Below the pieces are notes generated by a model. That model had not been told where the DNA came from. It did not search any database and was given only the letters and a program-made list of their open reading frames with translations. Made by a program: the position numbers and the translations under genes. Shown piece by piece: positions 26,068 through 34,402 of a DNA stretch of 37,946 nucleotides. This stretch comes from Prevotella sp. P2-180 (GTDB taxonomy: Bacteria > Bacteroidota > Bacteroidia > Bacteroidales > Bacteroidaceae). Each line of letters starts with the position of its first letter. Within the stretch, counting starts at the first letter, position 1. The stretch is taken from the NCBI RefSeq assembly GCF_002251435.1, contig NZ_NPJI01000039.1:1-37946 (forward strand). Reading direction: 5' to 3'.

Positions 26068-26111
26068 CAAGGTGAGAGTGAATAACACTTGACTATTGAA
26101 CAAAAAGAACA

Positions 26112-27110
26112 ATGGAATTTGCAAATAAAGAATATTTGTTTCTGCTTCTGCTCATCATACCTTATTTAATATGGTATGTGATGTACAGAAAGAAAAGCGA
26201 ACCCACCATGCGCATGAGCGACACCTTCGCCTTCAGATATGCACCGAAGAGTTGGAAAGTAAGACTCATGCCTGTGCAGATGATTCTTCGGCTCTTCACG
26301 TTCACAATGCTGGTGCTGGCTCTGGCAAGACCACAGACCAGCAATTCGTGGAAAAACAGGCAGACAGAGGGTATCGACATCATGCTGGCTGTCGATGTAT
26401 CTACAAGTATGCTCGCCGAAGACCTTAAGCCAAACAGACTTGAGGCGGCAAAGATGGTGGCGGCGGAATTTATCTCCGGAAGACCCGACGACAACATCGG
26501 GCTTTGTATCTTTGCGGGTGAATCGTTCACACAATGCCCCATGACCACCGACCACTCCTCGCTCCTGAACCTTCTTCAGAACGTCAGGGCCGACATTGCC
26601 GCCAAAGGCCTCATCAGCGACGGTACTGCCATTGGTATGGGACTTGCCAACGCCGTGGGACGACTGAAATCATCAAAGGCGAAAAGCAAGGTCGTCATAC
26701 TACTCACAGACGGTAGCAACAACATGGGCGACATCTCTCCAATGACTGCGGCTGAAATAGCCCAAAGCCTCGGCATAAGGGTCTACACCATTGGAGTAGG
26801 AACAAACAAGGTGGCACCATACCCAATGCCAGTGGCAGGAGGTATCCAATATGTCAACATGCCTGTTGAGATTGACACCAAGACACTGGCCGAAATCGCA
26901 AAAACCACACATGGCGACTTCTATCGTGCAACCAACAACGAAGAGTTGAAGAATATATACAAGGAAATCGACCAGTTGGAGAAATCAAAGATGAGCGTAA
27001 AGAAGTTCAAAAAGAAGTATGACGCGTTTCAGCCATTTGTCTTTTTGGCAGCCATTGCGCTACTACTCGAAATTCTTTTCCGCATAACCATTTTCAGAAG
27101 AATTCCATAA
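26112..27110 (+). CDS. batA: BatA, von Willebrand A protein of the aerotolerance operon
   Basis: A 332-residue inner-membrane protein. Two hydrophobic segments come first (about 9-24 and 57-73), then a VWA domain with MIDAS DVSTS at 95-99, the Asp of LLTDGSNN, and the Thr of ISDGTAIGMGL. A last hydrophobic segment lies near the C terminus (FVFLAAIALLLEILFR). BatA and BatB are related by duplication. In Bacteroides fragilis the bat genes were tied to aerotolerance and virulence; their biochemical function remains unclear. The short ATG-led N terminus is normal for the family. Fused batB-batC follows after 10 bp. Confidence 0.93.
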   Translation: MEFANKEYLFLLLLIIPYLIWYVMYRKKSEPTMRMSDTFAFRYAPKSWKVRLMPVQMILRLFTFTMLVLALARPQTSNSWKNRQTEGIDIMLAVDVSTSMLAEDLKPNRLEAAKMVAAEFISGRPDDNIGLCIFAGESFTQCPMTTDHSSLLNLLQNVRADIAAKGLISDGTAIGMGLANAVGRLKSSKAKSKVVILLTDGSNNMGDISPMTAAEIAQSLGIRVYTIGVGTNKVAPYPMPVAGGIQYVNMPVEIDTKTLAEIAKTTHGDFYRATNNEELKNIYKEIDQLEKSKMSVKKFKKKYDAFQPFVFLAAIALLLEILFRITIFRRIP

Positions 27111-27120
27111 GCTATAAAAA

Positions 27121-28809
27121 ATGTTCAGATTTGAAGAACCCACATATCTTTACCTGCTCGCTGCACTGCCTCTTATCGCTATACTAAGATGGGTGCTGGA
27201 GAGGAAACAGCTGAAGAGACTGAAACTCTTCGGCGACCCGACACTACTCAGACATCTCATGCCTGACGTGTCGAAAATGAGACCTGTAGTGAAGTTTTGG
27301 ATGTTGCTCGCAGCAATGGCTCTCATCATAGTGATGATGGCTCGACCTCAGATGGGAACGCGCATCAGTCATGAAAAACGTACAGGCATCGAATCTATCA
27401 TCGCTATGGACATCAGCAACTCCATGCTTGCTGAAGACGTGACACCAAGTCGTCTTGACAGAACAAAAATGATGGTGGAAAACCTTGTCGACAACTTTAC
27501 CGACGACAAAATCGGACTTATCGTATTCGCAGGAGACGCTTTCGTACAACTGCCTATCACCAGCGACTACGTCTCAGCCAAAATGTTCCTGAGCGAAATA
27601 GAACCTTCACTCATCGCAACACAGGGTACAGACATAGCAACCGCCATAAACATGGCCGCCAACAGTTTCACACAGCAACAGGGCGTCGGAAAGGCCATTA
27701 TCGTAATCACTGACGGTGAAGACCATGAAGGCGGAGCTCTCGAAGCTGCAAAGGCGGCAAAGAAAAAGGGTATGAGAGTGTATGTGCTCGGCGTCGGTTC
27801 CGACAAGGGCGCTCCCATTCCCTTGGGCAACGGCGACTACATGAAAGACAGAACCGGCAACACCGTGATGACCAAACTCAACGAGGAGATGTGCCGCCAG
27901 ATAGCGGAAGCCGGAGGAGGCGCATACATTCATGTAGACAACAATACTAACGCACAGAGACAACTTGACAGCGAACTGGCAAAGTTGTCGAAGAAAGAAA
28001 TGCAGTCGACAATCTACAGCGACTACGACGAGCAGTTCCAGGCTTTCGGCATCATTGCCATCATTTTGCTCATACTTGAAATATGCATTTTGGAAAGCAA
28101 GAATCCTATAGCAAGAAGACTTAATATCTTCGGACGCAAGCAGCGTACAACAACTTTGATTATCGCACTTGTCGTCGCTTCCGCCTCTTTCGCACAAAAC
28201 GACCGCAGATACATCACACAAGGCAACAAACTCTTCAGAAACGGACAGTTCGACAAGGCTGAAGTAGCATACAGAAAAGCCATAGAGAAAAACCCACGCA
28301 ACCCGCAGGCTCACTATAACCTCGGAAACTCACTTATGGCACAGAAAAAAGACTCCGCTGCCGTGCAAAGCTTCCAGAAATCAACAGAACTGGAAACAAG
28401 CAAGATACGCAAGGCAATGGCTTTCCATAACATGGGTGTGGTTTGTCAACAACATAAAATGTATGGTGAAGCCATTGAGGCTTACAAAAACTCACTGAGG
28501 CTCAACCCGAAAGACGATGCCACAAGATATAACCTTGAACTCTGCAAACGCCAGCAGCGCAATCAGAAGAATCAAGACAAACAGGACCAGAACAAGCAAA
28601 AAGACAAGAATGGCAACGACCAAAAGGACGAAAAACAGAAAAACAAAGACAAGCAAGACCAGAAGAAAAATAATAATGAAAACAAGATGAGCAAGGAAAA
28701 CGCTGAACAAATGCTCAATGCCGCCATGCAGCAGGAAAAGAGCACACAGCAACGCATGAAGAAAGCCATGCAGAAACCTCGCACTAACAAGTTGGACAAA
28801 GAATGGTAA
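27121..28809 (+). CDS. BatB-BatC fusion: VWA domain plus TPR protein
   Basis: A 562-residue protein joining two Bat proteins that B. fragilis makes separately. Residues 1-340 are BatB: two N-terminal membrane segments (about 9-24, 58-76), VWA with MIDAS DISNS (97-101), T170 and D198, and a membrane segment at about 308-324. Residues 344-358 look like a former BatC signal peptide (LIIALVVASASFAQ). TPR units follow (about 361-475), then a Lys/Gln/Asn/Asp-rich low-complexity stretch (about 476-525) and a helical end. No Met or stop occurs at the join, so it is a genuine read-through in this sequence. The internal segment would act as another membrane anchor, putting the TPR outside the cytoplasm. 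batD-batE overlaps or starts within 6 bp. Confidence 0.92.
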   Translation: MFRFEEPTYLYLLAALPLIAILRWVLERKQLKRLKLFGDPTLLRHLMPDVSKMRPVVKFWMLLAAMALIIVMMARPQMGTRISHEKRTGIESIIAMDISNSMLAEDVTPSRLDRTKMMVENLVDNFTDDKIGLIVFAGDAFVQLPITSDYVSAKMFLSEIEPSLIATQGTDIATAINMAANSFTQQQGVGKAIIVITDGEDHEGGALEAAKAAKKKGMRVYVLGVGSDKGAPIPLGNGDYMKDRTGNTVMTKLNEEMCRQIAEAGGGAYIHVDNNTNAQRQLDSELAKLSKKEMQSTIYSDYDEQFQAFGIIAIILLILEICILESKNPIARRLNIFGRKQRTTTLIIALVVASASFAQNDRRYITQGNKLFRNGQFDKAEVAYRKAIEKNPRNPQAHYNLGNSLMAQKKDSAAVQSFQKSTELETSKIRKAMAFHNMGVVCQQHKMYGEAIEAYKNSLRLNPKDDATRYNLELCKRQQRNQKNQDKQDQNKQKDKNGNDQKDEKQKNKDKQDQKKNNNENKMSKENAEQMLNAAMQQEKSTQQRMKKAMQKPRTNKLDKEW

Positions 28810-28814
28810 TAATT

Positions 28815-31388
28815 ATGAAAAGACTTTTACTGGCACTTTTCGCCTTCGCGGCAACAACACTGATGTTTGCACAGCACCTTGTCGGTAACGCACCGGCACA
28901 AGTGGCGGTGGGCGAACAATTCAGACTGACATATACCATCAACACTCAGGACGTAAGCGGATTCAGGGCCGGACGACTGCCTGAAGAGCTGGAAGTTCTG
29001 ATGGGGCCAAGCCAGTCTTCGCAGTCGAGCTTCCAGATGATAAACGGACACACCAGCTCCTCCTCGTCCATCACATACACCTATATAGTATGCGCCAGCA
29101 AAAACGGCACATACACTATTCCACCGGCACAAATAAGCGTCGACGGAAAAGTCATACGCTCCAACTCCCTGCGCATCAAGGTTAGCGGAACGGCTCAAAG
29201 CGGAAACAGCCACCATAGTGGCAACCAATCGCAACCGGAGATAAGAGATGCAGGATCACGCATCTCGGGAAGCGACCTGTTTATTAAAGTCAGTGCCGAC
29301 AAAAAGCGTATACATGAACAAGAGCCCGTACTACTCACATACACTCTTTATACTCTTGTCGGAATTACAAGTCTAAGAGGAGACATGCCTGACATGAAAG
29401 GATTCCACTCACAAGAGATACCATTGCCTAAAGAAAAGACATTCCACGTGGAGATGCTCAACGGACGACCGTATAAGGCATGCAAATGGCAGCAATGGCT
29501 CGTCTATCCTCAGATGACAGGAAAGATGCAAATACCAAGCATCACTTTTGAAGGCATTGTCATACAGCAAAACCGTGACATCGACCCATTTGAGGCTTTC
29601 TTCAACGGTGGCTCGGGCTACGTAGAAGTAAAGAAGAAGATTGTGGCTCCAAGCCTCACTCTACAGGTGGACCCTCTGCCTACACGGCCTGCAAACTTCT
29701 CCGGAGGCGTAGGAAAATTCCAAATCACAGCACAGCTTGACAAACAGGAAGTAAAGGCCAACGACCCGATATCCCTGAGGGTAATCGTCAGCGGAACAGG
29801 TAACATGAAGCTCATCAAGCAGCCTACTGTCATATTCCCCAAGGACTTTGACACTTACGACGCAAAAATAACAGACAAGACCAAAAACACCGTAAACGGC
29901 GTGGAGGGCAGCATGGTTTATGACTTCATGGCAGTGCCGCGCCATCAAGGCACCTACGATATTCCTGCCGTGGAGTTCACATACTACGACACAAAAGCCG
30001 ACGCATACCGCACAATAAAAAGCGAAGCTTTCAAACTCAACGTCACAAAGGGCAGTGGTTCAACTTCCGTGAGCAGCTACTCTGAAGACGTGGAACAGCT
30101 CAACAAGGATATAAGATATATAAAGACTGGAAACGCCGACATTCGCGACAACAACGACTTCTTCTTTGGCTCACTGGCCTACTGGATTATTCTCGCCCTA
30201 CTGGTCGTTGCCTTCGTTTCTCTCTTCATTATCTTCCGCCAAAGGGCCATCGACAATGCCAACATAGGCAAGATGAGAGGCAAGAAAGCCAACAAGGTGG
30301 CTACTAAGCGACTGCGTTTGGCTAATGAACTTATGAAAAACAACCGCGCCAACGACTTCTACGACGAGGTGCTGAAAGCTCTGTGGGGTTACGTGGGCGA
30401 CAAGCTTAACATGCCAGTGGAAAATCTCTCACGTGAAAACATCCAGCAAAGGCTTGGCGAACGAGACATCGACACCGACACCATAGCCAAATTCATTTCC
30501 GCCATCGACGAATGCGAATTTTGCCGTTATGCACCAGGCGACCCAGCTGGCAATATGAGCAAGACCTTCGAGGCTGCCATGACTGCAATCATGAATATTG
30601 AAGAAATGATGAAAAACAAGAAAAAGAATACTTCCACGGCAGCACGCAGCCTGATGATACTCATTTTCTCGGGTGCATGCTTCGCATCGGCCTGCGCCAT
30701 GACAACAAAGGCCAACGCCGACCAGGCTTACGCCAAGGAACAATACCAGCAGGCCATTGCTGACTACGAGTCACTTCTCAAGCAAGGCTCCAACGCCGAC
30801 ATTTACTACAATCTCGGCAACGCTTATTATCGTGTTGGAAACATCACTCGTGCCATCATCAATTATGAGCGGGCTGCACTGCTGTCCCCCGGCGATGCCG
30901 ACATTCGCTTCAACCTGCAGATCGCACGTTCGAAGACCATCGACAAGATCACTCCCGAGTCAGAGATGTTCTTCTTCGACTGGTATAGGCAGTTTGTCAA
31001 CCTCACCAGCGTGGATGGTTGGGCACGCACTGCACTCATATCACTTGCCATAGCCATCATCTGTGCATTGGTTTATCTCTTTTCCCAACGACTTGTTGCA
31101 CGCAAGGCAGGATTCTACGGAGCCATTGCACTTCTCTTTGTATTCATCCTGTCAAACCTTATGGCACAACAACAGAAAAATCGCCTTCTTCACCGTACAG
31201 GAGCTGTCATCACCGCACCCGCCGTACAAGTGAAAAGCACTCCCGCCGCCAATGGCACCGACGTGTTCAACCTTCACGAGGGAACGAAAGTTGACATCAT
31301 CGACTCGTCGATGAAACAATGGAAGGAGATACGCATCGCTGACGGGAAAAGAGGATGGGTGGAAACCTCAAAACTGGAGGTGATATGA
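28815..31388 (+). CDS. BatD-BatE fusion: oxygen-tolerance protein plus TPR-SH3 protein
   Basis: An 857-residue envelope protein. A signal peptide (MKRLLLALFAFAATTLMFAQ) leads a large beta-rich BatD region (about 20-440) with a membrane segment near 455-475 and a cytoplasmic helical region to about 600. A second signal-like segment follows at about 611-629 (SLMILIFSGACFASAC), then a TPR region (about 635-710), two membrane segments (about 740-758, 766-782) and a C-terminal SH3-like domain (about 795-855). The last part is BatE. Two adjacent in-frame ATGs at 30606-30611, just before the second signal, could also allow BatE to be made separately. I chose 28815 over an ATG at 28803 because it begins the signal peptide directly. 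PAP2 overlaps the stop by ATGA. Confidence 0.9.
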   Translation: MKRLLLALFAFAATTLMFAQHLVGNAPAQVAVGEQFRLTYTINTQDVSGFRAGRLPEELEVLMGPSQSSQSSFQMINGHTSSSSSITYTYIVCASKNGTYTIPPAQISVDGKVIRSNSLRIKVSGTAQSGNSHHSGNQSQPEIRDAGSRISGSDLFIKVSADKKRIHEQEPVLLTYTLYTLVGITSLRGDMPDMKGFHSQEIPLPKEKTFHVEMLNGRPYKACKWQQWLVYPQMTGKMQIPSITFEGIVIQQNRDIDPFEAFFNGGSGYVEVKKKIVAPSLTLQVDPLPTRPANFSGGVGKFQITAQLDKQEVKANDPISLRVIVSGTGNMKLIKQPTVIFPKDFDTYDAKITDKTKNTVNGVEGSMVYDFMAVPRHQGTYDIPAVEFTYYDTKADAYRTIKSEAFKLNVTKGSGSTSVSSYSEDVEQLNKDIRYIKTGNADIRDNNDFFFGSLAYWIILALLVVAFVSLFIIFRQRAIDNANIGKMRGKKANKVATKRLRLANELMKNNRANDFYDEVLKALWGYVGDKLNMPVENLSRENIQQRLGERDIDTDTIAKFISAIDECEFCRYAPGDPAGNMSKTFEAAMTAIMNIEEMMKNKKKNTSTAARSLMILIFSGACFASACAMTTKANADQAYAKEQYQQAIADYESLLKQGSNADIYYNLGNAYYRVGNITRAIINYERAALLSPGDADIRFNLQIARSKTIDKITPESEMFFFDWYRQFVNLTSVDGWARTALISLAIAIICALVYLFSQRLVARKAGFYGAIALLFVFILSNLMAQQQKNRLLHRTGAVITAPAVQVKSTPAANGTDVFNLHEGTKVDIIDSSMKQWKEIRIADGKRGWVETSKLEVI

Positions 31389-32080
31389 ACGAATCGCTGA
31401 TAGATCTCGACAAACAGATGTTGCTGCAACTCAATGGCAGCGACTCTCTGTTTATTGACGGAATGATTACTACACTCACTGCAGCCCAGACATGGATTCC
31501 GCTGTACGTCGCCTTGTTCTACTTAGTGATAAAGAACAACGACAGCGTAAAAAACATTTTCACCATTGTGGCTTGCGCAGCTGCCTGCGTGCTTCTTGCA
31601 GGCTCCGTCGACGACCTGCTGGTAAAACCTCTCGTGGCCCGTTGGAGACCTACTCACGACCCGGAAATAGGAATGGCTGTCGACATAGTGGAAGGATATC
31701 GTGGAGGTAACTATGGCTTTTTCTCAGCACATGCCGCCAACACCTTTTCCATAGCCATTTTCTTTTCCTTGATGGTAAAAAACGCATACCTCAGCCTGTC
31801 ACTCCTCGTATGGTCGGTCACCAACTGCTGGACGCGCATCTATCTCGGAGTGCACTATCCCGGCGACATACTGGCAGGACTCGTCTGGGGAGGCATTATC
31901 GGTGTTTCAGTCTTCACAGCCTATCGGTTCTTATCCCATCAGAAAGTGAAGAACGCCAATTTCGTGTCGTCGCAATACACCTCTACCGGATATGTCGTTT
32001 CTGACGTCGACATCGTAATCTCTGTACTAGTATTTACTTTTTTCTACGCCCTTGTCAGAGCGTGCTTAACCCCTCTTTAA
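31385..32080 (+). CDS. PAP2 family phosphatase
   Basis: A 231-residue inner-membrane protein of the type 2 phosphatidic acid phosphatase superfamily. The three family motifs appear in order: KPLVARWRP (KxxxxxxRP), FFSAHAANTF (PSGH-like, with Ala for Gly-type residues) and RIYLGVHYPGDILAG (SRxxxxxHxxxD-like). The catalytic histidines are present. Targets may be undecaprenyl pyrophosphate, PgpB-type or lipid A phosphates; the sequence does not decide. The ATG overlaps the batD-batE stop in ATGA, which gives tight coupling and suggests an envelope role alongside the Bat proteins. queA starts 13 bp later. Confidence 0.9.
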   Translation: MNESLIDLDKQMLLQLNGSDSLFIDGMITTLTAAQTWIPLYVALFYLVIKNNDSVKNIFTIVACAAACVLLAGSVDDLLVKPLVARWRPTHDPEIGMAVDIVEGYRGGNYGFFSAHAANTFSIAIFFSLMVKNAYLSLSLLVWSVTNCWTRIYLGVHYPGDILAGLVWGGIIGVSVFTAYRFLSHQKVKNANFVSSQYTSTGYVVSDVDIVISVLVFTFFYALVRACLTPL

Positions 32081-32093
32081 CACTTCATCGCAA

Positions 32094-33308
32094 TTGGACA
32101 CAAGACATATACATATCAGCGACTACAACTATCCGTTGCCAGACAGTCGCATAGCAAAATTCCCATTGGCAGAAAGAGACCACTCAAAACTGCTGGTCTA
32201 CCGGCATGGGGAAATCAGTGAGGACAGATTCTTCAACATTGCCTCATATCTGCCCAATGGGGCTCTAATGATTTTCAACAACACAAAAGTCATTCAGGCT
32301 CGTCTGCATTTCAGAAAGGACACCGGAGCGCTCATAGAAGTGTTCCTACTTGAACCTGCCTCCCCCACCGACTACGAGCAGATGTTCCAGACACACGGGC
32401 AATGCGAATGGCACTGTCTCGTCGGAAACCTCAAAAAATGGAAAAACGGCACTCTACGACGTTCATTTGACGTGGCAGGAAAAAACGTCACGCTTTCTGC
32501 CGATTATCTCGCTCCCGAGAGAACATGCCACCATATAAGGCTTTCATGGGACAACCAAGACGTTTCTTTTGCCGAAATACTCGACGCAGCTGGCGAACTT
32601 CCCATACCACCATATCTCAACAGAGACACACAAGAAAGCGACAAGACCACCTACCAAACCGTTTATTCAAAGATAAAAGGCAGTGTGGCCGCTCCTACTG
32701 CCGGATTGCACTTTACCAGCGAAGTACTCTCCGACATTGATGCTCACGGCATAGAACGCGACGAGGTTACACTGCACGTGGGAGCCGGCACTTTCAAGCC
32801 TGTGAAAAGCGACATGATTGAAGGACACGAGATGCACACGGAATTCATTGCGGTTCACCGCGACACATTACAACATCTCATCGCCCACGATGCCATGGCA
32901 ATAGCTGTGGGAACCACAAGCGTGCGCACACTGGAAAGCCTCTATTATATGGGACTGAAAACCATTGCCAACCCCGACATTGCCCCCTCAGAGCTTCACG
33001 TGTCGCAGTGGGAACCATATTCCCAACTCCCGGCAACATCACCCTTGGAAGCCCTAAAGGCTCTCGACTCATGGATGGAACGCCACAGCCTGGCCACACT
33101 CCATTCCAGCACACAGATTATCATAGCCCCAGGCTACGAATATAAGATAGTGAAAATACTCGTCACAAACTTCCATCAGCCACAAAGCACACTCTTGCTG
33201 CTTGTAAGCGCATTTGTAGATGGAGAATGGCGCAAAATATACGACTACGCCCTAGCCCACGACTTCCGTTTCCTAAGCTACGGCGACAGTAACTTAATAA
33301 TTCCATAA
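32094..33308 (+). CDS. queA: S-adenosylmethionine:tRNA ribosyltransferase-isomerase, TTG start
   Basis: A cytoplasmic enzyme that converts preQ1 in tRNA to epoxyqueuosine using SAM. At 404 residues it is longer than the E. coli form (about 356), as is common in Bacteroidetes. Segments matching the family are YPLPDSRIAKFPLAERDHSKLL, LMIFNNTKVIQARLHF, GSVAAPTAGLHFT, TLHVGAGTFKPV and ILVTNFHQPQSTLLLLVSAF. The start is a TTG at 32094: homologues begin here, and the first in-frame ATG is about 60 codons on, beyond conserved sequence. It lies 13 bp after PAP2 and 3 bp before the DUF2027-Smr gene. It works downstream of QueC, encoded at 16382-17038. Confidence 0.94.
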   Translation: MDTRHIHISDYNYPLPDSRIAKFPLAERDHSKLLVYRHGEISEDRFFNIASYLPNGALMIFNNTKVIQARLHFRKDTGALIEVFLLEPASPTDYEQMFQTHGQCEWHCLVGNLKKWKNGTLRRSFDVAGKNVTLSADYLAPERTCHHIRLSWDNQDVSFAEILDAAGELPIPPYLNRDTQESDKTTYQTVYSKIKGSVAAPTAGLHFTSEVLSDIDAHGIERDEVTLHVGAGTFKPVKSDMIEGHEMHTEFIAVHRDTLQHLIAHDAMAIAVGTTSVRTLESLYYMGLKTIANPDIAPSELHVSQWEPYSQLPATSPLEALKALDSWMERHSLATLHSSTQIIIAPGYEYKIVKILVTNFHQPQSTLLLLVSAFVDGEWRKIYDYALAHDFRFLSYGDSNLIIP

Positions 33309-33311
33309 AAG

Positions 33312-34391
33312 ATGAAAATAGGAGATAAAGTAAGATTCATCAGCTCTGTAGGCGGTGGAAAAATCGCCGGATTTCAGAGCAACAATATCGTACTCGTGGA
33401 AGACGAGGATGGTTTCCAGATTCCTACACCGGCAAATGACGTGGTTGTGGTCAATGATGACGACTACAGCATTTCCCGCATGGTTAGCCAAAAACAACAA
33501 CAGAAGAAGGCATACAATAACGACGACGAGGACGAAGACTATGATCCCGCCGATCGGCCTGTCACCTTCAAGGCTCCTGTTGAAGAGCGAAAAGGCGGCG
33601 ACAAGCTATCAGCCTATCTCGCTTTCGTGCCAATGTCGCCTAAGGAGATGACCAGCACACGCTTCGAAACATATATCGTAAACGACAGCAACTACTTCCT
33701 CCACTACTCGTATATGACTGCCGAAGGAAACAACTGGACCCTACGCTCCACTGGCGAGATAGAGCCAAACACAAAGATTTACATAGAGGAATTCGGACGT
33801 GAAGACCTCAACAACTACAACCGAGTGGCTGTACAGGCCATAGCATATAAACGGGAAAAGGCTTTCCTGCTAAAACCAGCCCTCGACGTCCAACTGCGTC
33901 TCGACCCAGTAAAGTTCTATAAGTTACACACCTTTCAGGAGAACGACTTCTTCGAGCAAAAAGCTTACGTGCTCACTCTTATTGAAAACGATGCAGAGGC
34001 GCGTCCTCTCGTTGTAGACGCAAAACGGCTCAAACAGGAAATGATGGGTAAAATAGCGGCAGACAGCCCTAAATCCCATGCCCCAAAACACGATGCCAAC
34101 GACCCCAATGCCCCGATTGTCGTGGACCTTCATGCTTCAGAACTTCTCGAAACCACTTCGGGAATGTCTTCTTCCGACATTCTCAACTATCAGCTTGAGC
34201 ATTTTCGCAAGACCATAAAGTCACACGAGAAGGAAAAGGGACGTAAGATAGTCTTTATACATGGCAAGGGAGAAGGCATTCTGCGCCAAGCCCTTATCAA
34301 CGAGCTCCGCTACCGCTTCAAGTCCTGCACTTACCAAGACGCCTCGTTCCAAGAGTATGGTTATGGTGCCACACAAGTCACAATAAGATAA
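33312..34391 (+). CDS. DUF2027 and Smr domain protein
   Basis: A 359-residue cytoplasmic protein. The N-terminal part (KIGDKVRFISSVGGGKIAGF) and the central beta-rich region (about 95-240) fit DUF2027, a Bacteroidetes-specific arrangement with an acidic linker (DDEDEDYDP) near 72-80. The C-terminal Smr domain has VVDLHASELL and the HGKGEGILRQAL motif. Smr domains of MutS2-related proteins nick or bind nucleic acid or ribosomes; here the first motif reads DLHA rather than the more common DLHG. The gene lies 3 bp after queA and 11 bp before nadE, all in one direction. Confidence 0.92.
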   Translation: MKIGDKVRFISSVGGGKIAGFQSNNIVLVEDEDGFQIPTPANDVVVVNDDDYSISRMVSQKQQQKKAYNNDDEDEDYDPADRPVTFKAPVEERKGGDKLSAYLAFVPMSPKEMTSTRFETYIVNDSNYFLHYSYMTAEGNNWTLRSTGEIEPNTKIYIEEFGREDLNNYNRVAVQAIAYKREKAFLLKPALDVQLRLDPVKFYKLHTFQENDFFEQKAYVLTLIENDAEARPLVVDAKRLKQEMMGKIAADSPKSHAPKHDANDPNAPIVVDLHASELLETTSGMSSSDILNYQLEHFRKTIKSHEKEKGRKIVFIHGKGEGILRQALINELRYRFKSCTYQDASFQEYGYGATQVTIR

Positions 34392-34402
34392 TAGAAAAAA
34401 AA

